NCBI GenBank assembly: GCA_002504905.1
Contig: DATY01000013.1
Span: 79,036-143,035, forward strand
Reading direction: 5' to 3'
From: Euryarchaeota archaeon UBA605
GTDB taxonomy: Archaea; Thermoplasmatota; Poseidoniia; Poseidoniales; Thalassarchaeaceae
DNA length: 64,000 nt
A program made the translations under genes and the position numbers. Below are positions 60,680 through 64,000 of this stretch, in pieces. The notes beneath the pieces were generated by a model. It was not told the DNA's origin and did not search any database. It saw only the letters and a program-made list of their open reading frames with translations. Positions within the stretch are counted from its first letter, which is position 1. Each line of letters begins with the position of its first letter.

Positions 60680-61096
60680 ATGGTATCTAGAACAAATAAA
60701 TTTCGTGGTCGCTCACGCTATCACGGTCGTGGAAAGAAAGCAGGTCGAGGCGCTGGTAAGCGTGGAGGCCGAGGTAATGCTGGAATAAACAAACATCGTG
60801 TTATGACTAGAATCAAGTATATGCCCGGTCATTGGGGTATGCACGGATTCAATAGAGATCCTAGCTTGAGAGTAGTTAACGTTTCTATCAATCTTCAGCA
60901 AGTCGAAGAGATGGCTGATGGCAAAGATATCAATTTAACAGAGCTTGGTTATGATAAGTTACTAGGTAAAGGTAAGATTAACAAGGCTCTCAACATTACA
61001 GTTAATGAAGCAAGTTCTCTTGCTGTTAAGAAAGTTGAAGCTGCTGGTGGCATAGTTAATCTTGCTGACAGTGATGATGAATGGGAAGAAGAGTAA
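60680..61096 (+). CDS. rpl15: Ribosomal protein L15 (uL15)
   Basis: The Gly/Arg-rich N-terminus 'RTNKFRGRSRYHGRGKKAGRGAGKRGGRGNAGINKHR' and later 'GFNRDPSLRVVNVSINLQQVEEM' with 'ITVNEASSLAVKKVEAAGGIV' identify archaeal L15. 138 aa with an acidic tail. SD GAGGTG precedes ATG 60680. Confidence 0.94.
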   Translation: MVSRTNKFRGRSRYHGRGKKAGRGAGKRGGRGNAGINKHRVMTRIKYMPGHWGMHGFNRDPSLRVVNVSINLQQVEEMADGKDINLTELGYDKLLGKGKINKALNITVNEASSLAVKKVEAAGGIVNLADSDDEWEEE

Positions 61097-61123
61097 ACTT
61101 AGAATCAGTAAGGAGTGAATCTA

Positions 61124-63046
61124 ATGGTAGATAGAAAACCTAACGTTATTGGAACTGCAATAATGGGTTCAATATACTGGGGGATGTTATTCTACTGGCT
61201 TCGTGATGATCTTCTAGATGGAGCACCCGATGAACAAATGAGAGCACTAAGAATGTTCTTGGTTTCAATACCATATGTTGCTTACATAATGTGGTGTGCA
61301 ATGACTGATTTACCTGAAAATATTAGAGATACTCCATATTTAGGGCGTATGTTTAAGCCAGGTATTTGGCTTATTTCTGTAATAGGTTTAGCATATTGGG
61401 GCTGGATCGATAAGGCAGCTGTTGGATTTTTACTAGTTGGAGTAGCACTGCTTGGTGTTGCTGTTGCTATGGCTCTGGTCTGCCTTTTGTATTCAGGTTC
61501 TGAAAGCAGTCGATTGTACGGTCTCAGTAGATTTGTGGATGTTTATCCAAGTATAACCAAACCAGAAGGACACGTAAGATTTAATCAGAAATTATGGACT
61601 ACCACACTTGTTCTAATAATTTACTTTATGATGACAAATGTCATGATCTATGGTCTTTCTGATTCAACTTTAGATATATTCTCATCATTTAGAGCAATAA
61701 TGGCTGGTGCTTCTGGTTCAATAATGCATTTGGGAATAGGGCCAATTGTAACCGGTTCTATTATTATGCAACTTTTCGCAGGAGCAAAAATCATACAACT
61801 TGATTTACAAAACTCCAGTGACAAGCAATTGTACCAAGGGGTACAAAAACTATTAGTTTTGATAATGATACCCATTGAGTCTATACCTCAGGTTTATGGA
61901 TTCTTAGATCCTTCTGAAACTTTGATTTTAGACTTTGGAATTGGTTGGGCTAATACAATAATCGTTGCCCAATTATTCATGGGTTCATACCTTGTATTCT
62001 TACTCGATGAATTAGTTAGTAAATGGGGTATTGGTAGTGGTATTTCATTATTTATTGCGGCTGGAGTGGCTCAATCTACTTTCGTAGGTACATTATCTCC
62101 ATTACCCGTAACTGCTGGTTCTCCATTGTCATTCCAAAATCCTCCTTCGGGAACATTACCCATGATTTTCTACACTTTACGAACGGCTACAAATTCTCAA
62201 CTAGTTTCTGAGAATGGTTTCGAATTAATTTTGCTAAACCATGCAAATCCAATCGCTGCTTTAGTATCATCAATTATTGTGTTCCTAGTAGTTGCTTATG
62301 CTGAATCAAGCAAGTTAGAATTGCCGTTAACTCATGGAAAAGTTCGTGGTCATCGAGGACAATATCCAATAAGACTTGTCTATGCAAGTAATATTCCAGT
62401 AATTCTAATGGCAGCTCTACTAGCAAACATAAACATGTTTACATTATTATTTTGGAGCCATCCTGTTTTGTCAACTGTACCTATTCTTGGTCGCAATGGC
62501 GCTTGGAGTAGAGCACACTGGTTCGGCTCATATGAAGTCGGTGCAACTACACCCTCAGATGGATTTGCATGGTATTCTTCGATGGTCAATGGGGTCGGAG
62601 ATTGGTTCTTACCGCTGTTGAATCAGACTGGGGATGCTTATGGACATAGTTTGGGTCAATTGATGGTACACGTAGTAGTATATGTTTTCGTAATGACTGC
62701 AGGGTCTACAGTTTTCGCTAAGTTTTGGATTGAAACAACAAATATGGGTGCTAAAGATGTTGCAAAACAGATTGAAAGAACTGGAATGCAGATACCAGGA
62801 TTTAGAAAGAATCCAGTTGTTTTAGAACGTATTCTAGAAAGGTATATTCCGCCTGTAACTCTTTTCTCTGGTGCATTCGTAGGTTTACTAGCAGCAGGTG
62901 CTGATCTTCTAGGGACTGTTGGTAATGCTACGGGAACAGGATTACTGTTAGCAGTAGGTATTATTCTCAGAACTTATGAACAGATTCAGAAAGAACAAGC
63001 CATGGAAATGCACCCAGTTCTTCGAGAGTTCTTTGGTGCAGATTAA
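61124..63046 (+). CDS. secY: Preprotein translocase subunit SecY with N-terminal membrane extension
   Basis: SecY is the channel of the Sec translocon. From about residue 135 the chain is archaeal SecY: 'SRFVDVYPSITKPEGHVRFNQKLW', 'IMHLGIGPIVTGSIIMQLFAGAKII' (plug/TM2), 'WGIGSGISLFIAAGVAQS' and 'VRGHRGQYPIRLVYASNIPVILMAAL' (ribosome-binding loop). Four further hydrophobic segments precede it (about 8-26, 39-60, 78-95 and 99-123), making 640 aa versus the usual 430-490. I choose ATG 61124 with AAGGAG at good spacing over GTG 61115. Confidence 0.95.
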   Translation: MVDRKPNVIGTAIMGSIYWGMLFYWLRDDLLDGAPDEQMRALRMFLVSIPYVAYIMWCAMTDLPENIRDTPYLGRMFKPGIWLISVIGLAYWGWIDKAAVGFLLVGVALLGVAVAMALVCLLYSGSESSRLYGLSRFVDVYPSITKPEGHVRFNQKLWTTTLVLIIYFMMTNVMIYGLSDSTLDIFSSFRAIMAGASGSIMHLGIGPIVTGSIIMQLFAGAKIIQLDLQNSSDKQLYQGVQKLLVLIMIPIESIPQVYGFLDPSETLILDFGIGWANTIIVAQLFMGSYLVFLLDELVSKWGIGSGISLFIAAGVAQSTFVGTLSPLPVTAGSPLSFQNPPSGTLPMIFYTLRTATNSQLVSENGFELILLNHANPIAALVSSIIVFLVVAYAESSKLELPLTHGKVRGHRGQYPIRLVYASNIPVILMAALLANINMFTLLFWSHPVLSTVPILGRNGAWSRAHWFGSYEVGATTPSDGFAWYSSMVNGVGDWFLPLLNQTGDAYGHSLGQLMVHVVVYVFVMTAGSTVFAKFWIETTNMGAKDVAKQIERTGMQIPGFRKNPVVLERILERYIPPVTLFSGAFVGLLAAGADLLGTVGNATGTGLLLAVGIILRTYEQIQKEQAMEMHPVLREFFGAD

Positions 63047-63073
63047 GGAAAAATTCTGCATCGATATAGAATA

Positions 63074-63079
63074 TTTTTT
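63074..63079 (+). terminator. Poly-T terminator candidate after the ribosomal operon
   Basis: Six T at 28 bases after the secY stop, followed by two more T-tracts near 63107-63119, suggest the end of the superoperon transcript. Adenylate kinase, often next after secY in archaea, is absent here. Confidence 0.45.
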
Positions 63080-63149
63080 ATCATATTTCAATAGTTTATT
63101 TTTCGATTTTTCAAACTCTATTACAATTACATAATCGATGTACTGCGCC

Positions 63150-63472
63150 CCAATACCCATACTTGTTAGTAGGGCATATTGAAATACCCCTTGCCGGTCG
63201 GCGACTTGCTACGTTTGGCTGGCGTTGGAGATTGAGCACTTAGTGCGATGAGGTCTTCTATCAGGTCAAGCGTGTGCCGAGGAAGTGCGGCCATGAACTG
63301 AGTTCATGGTTATGGAGGTTAACCACAATAACGACTTGACCCCGATAATAGGGGTGCAAGTAAGCAGATATTTCACATTCAAATAAGGAAATGTGTTTCT
63401 GCGCCAATTCAATAACAAAGTGACAGCAAATTGCAACCACAAGACTTCGATAGGATACTGTATTTCACAAGA
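63150..63472 (+). promoter_or_regulatory. 16S rRNA promoter region and structured leader
   Basis: This gene-free stretch becomes GC-rich near 63180 and has many short stems: GGTCAAG (63264-63270) with CTTGACC (63335-63341), enclosing GCCG/CGGC (63276-63291) and the perfect CCATGAAC/GTTCATGG (63291-63309); CCCC/GGGG (63340-63354); and GCAGA..CACATT/AATGTG..TCTGC (63364-63402). It is most likely the transcribed leader of 16S with processing helices; the downstream strand of a BHB stem lies outside the window, so this cannot be tested here. An independent small RNA inside it cannot be excluded. The 63047-63150 part is AT-rich and shows only T-tracts. Confidence 0.55.
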
Positions 63473-64000
63473 AATCCGGTTGATCCTGCCGGAGGCTACC
63501 GCTATTGGAGTTCGATTAAGCCATGCGAGTCGCGAGAAATTAGATTCTCGGCGTACCGCTCAGTAACACGTGGGTAACCTGCCCTATGCTGGATAATAAC
63601 CTCGGGAAACTGAGAATAATGATCCATAGTTCACTACGCCTGGAACGGTGAGTGGATGAAAGCTCCGGCGGCATAGGATGGGCCTGCGGCGTATCAGGTT
63701 GTAGGGGGTGTAACGTACCCTCTAGCCCTCTACGCGTACGGGTGTTGGGAGACATAGCCCGGAGATGGATTCTGAGACACGAATCCAGACCCTACGGGGT
63801 GCAGCAGGCGCGAAAACTTGGCAATGCGAGAAATCGTGACCAGGGAACTCCAAGTGCATCGGGTAAGACCGGTGCTTTTCTTGACTCTAAATAGGTCTTG
63901 GAATAAGGGGTGGGTAAGGACGGTGCCAGCCGCCGCGGTAATACCGGCGCCTCAAGTGGTAGTCGCTTTTATTGGGCCTAAAACGTCCGTAGCCGGTCTG
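63473..64000 (+). rRNA. rrs: 16S ribosomal RNA, 5' part (runs off right edge)
   Basis: It begins with the archaeal 16S 5' end (TCCGGTTGATCCTGCCGG from 63475). Conserved landmarks follow, such as 'CCTACGGGGTGCAGCAGGCGCG' (about 63791) and 'GTGCCAGCCGCCGCGGTAAT' (the 515F/530 loop, about 63924). The 5' boundary is estimated to within a few bases. About 528 of roughly 1470 bases are present. No 23S or tRNA-Ala spacer is visible, as the gene continues past the window. It is immediately downstream of the secY-ending operon. Confidence 0.97.

Noticed and set aside
63180..63360. SRP (7S) or RNase P RNA upstream of 16S
   Set aside because: A GAGGAAGT stretch briefly resembles an RNase P motif, but the partner conserved region and the SRP S-domain loop are absent.
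63540..63894. Reading frames on both strands within 16S rRNA
   Set aside because: They lie inside a conserved rRNA gene.
1..64000. CRISPR arrays, insertion sequences, prophage or attachment sites
   Set aside because: No regularly spaced repeats, transposase or integrase motifs, or tRNA-flanking direct repeats were seen; gene content is chromosomal housekeeping.

Overview
The window is a stretch of chromosome from a mesophilic, AT-rich euryarchaeon. It is most likely a marine Thermoplasmatota lineage (Marine Group II/III, Poseidoniales-like). This rests on an archaeal 16S rRNA 5' end, archaeal and eukaryote-type ribosomal proteins (L32e, L19e, S4e, L41e), RNase P subunit Rnp1, eIF1, a thermosome, ABCE1, archaeal RibK, NadM and TruA, SD-led genes with frequent TTG/GTG starts, and bacterial-type additions (GrpE, TatC). 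Lineage is inferred by eye; no tree was computed.

Region 1 (1-28.4 kb) is a mixed housekeeping region. It holds a left-edge PH-domain fragment, TruA, RibK, a PqqB-like metallo-hydrolase, a KBL/BioF enzyme, a mitochondrial-type citrate synthase, a GDPD-like protein whose HRG motif sits at the C-terminus (apparent circular permutation), an UMF1-type transporter, TatC, a DRG GTPase, NadM, a large lipoprotein hydrolase, GrpE, ABCE1, two tandem squalene/phytoene synthases, SucCD, a sugar nucleotidyltransferase, triosephosphate isomerase, a 35-aa L41e gene, tRNA-Arg, tRNA-Ala, a eukaryote-type (GSII) glutamine synthetase and a D-amino-acid oxidase.

Region 2 (28.4-48.5 kb) is rich in envelope and secreted proteins: PrsW, DUF92, a thioredoxin-fold membrane protein, a subtilase and a 1143-aa surface protein. 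It also has an aminotransferase, a thermosome subunit and a Hef-type helicase. A tRNA-Trp here carries a 113-nt intron that encodes a C/D box guide RNA aimed at its own C34. The most unusual locus is a translationally coupled pair at 43.6-46.7 kb. The first gene joins two flavodoxin domains to an SdhB-like domain that has lost its Fe-S cysteines. The second is an SdhE/HdrB-like CCG protein that has also lost most cluster cysteines. I read it as a possible iron-sparing, FMN-based variant of a succinate/fumarate-type electron-transfer module; that function is inference.

Region 3 (48.5-64 kb) is one long ribosomal superoperon in the order L3-L4-L23-L2-S19-L22-S3-L29-eIF1-Rnp1-S17-L14-L24-S4e-L5-S14-S8-L6-L32e-L19e-L18-S5-L30-L15-SecY. 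A structured leader precedes L3. L32e carries an N-terminal SAP domain with an acidic linker, and SecY has four extra N-terminal membrane segments. A structured leader then runs into the 5' third of the 16S rRNA gene, which is cut by the right edge of the window.
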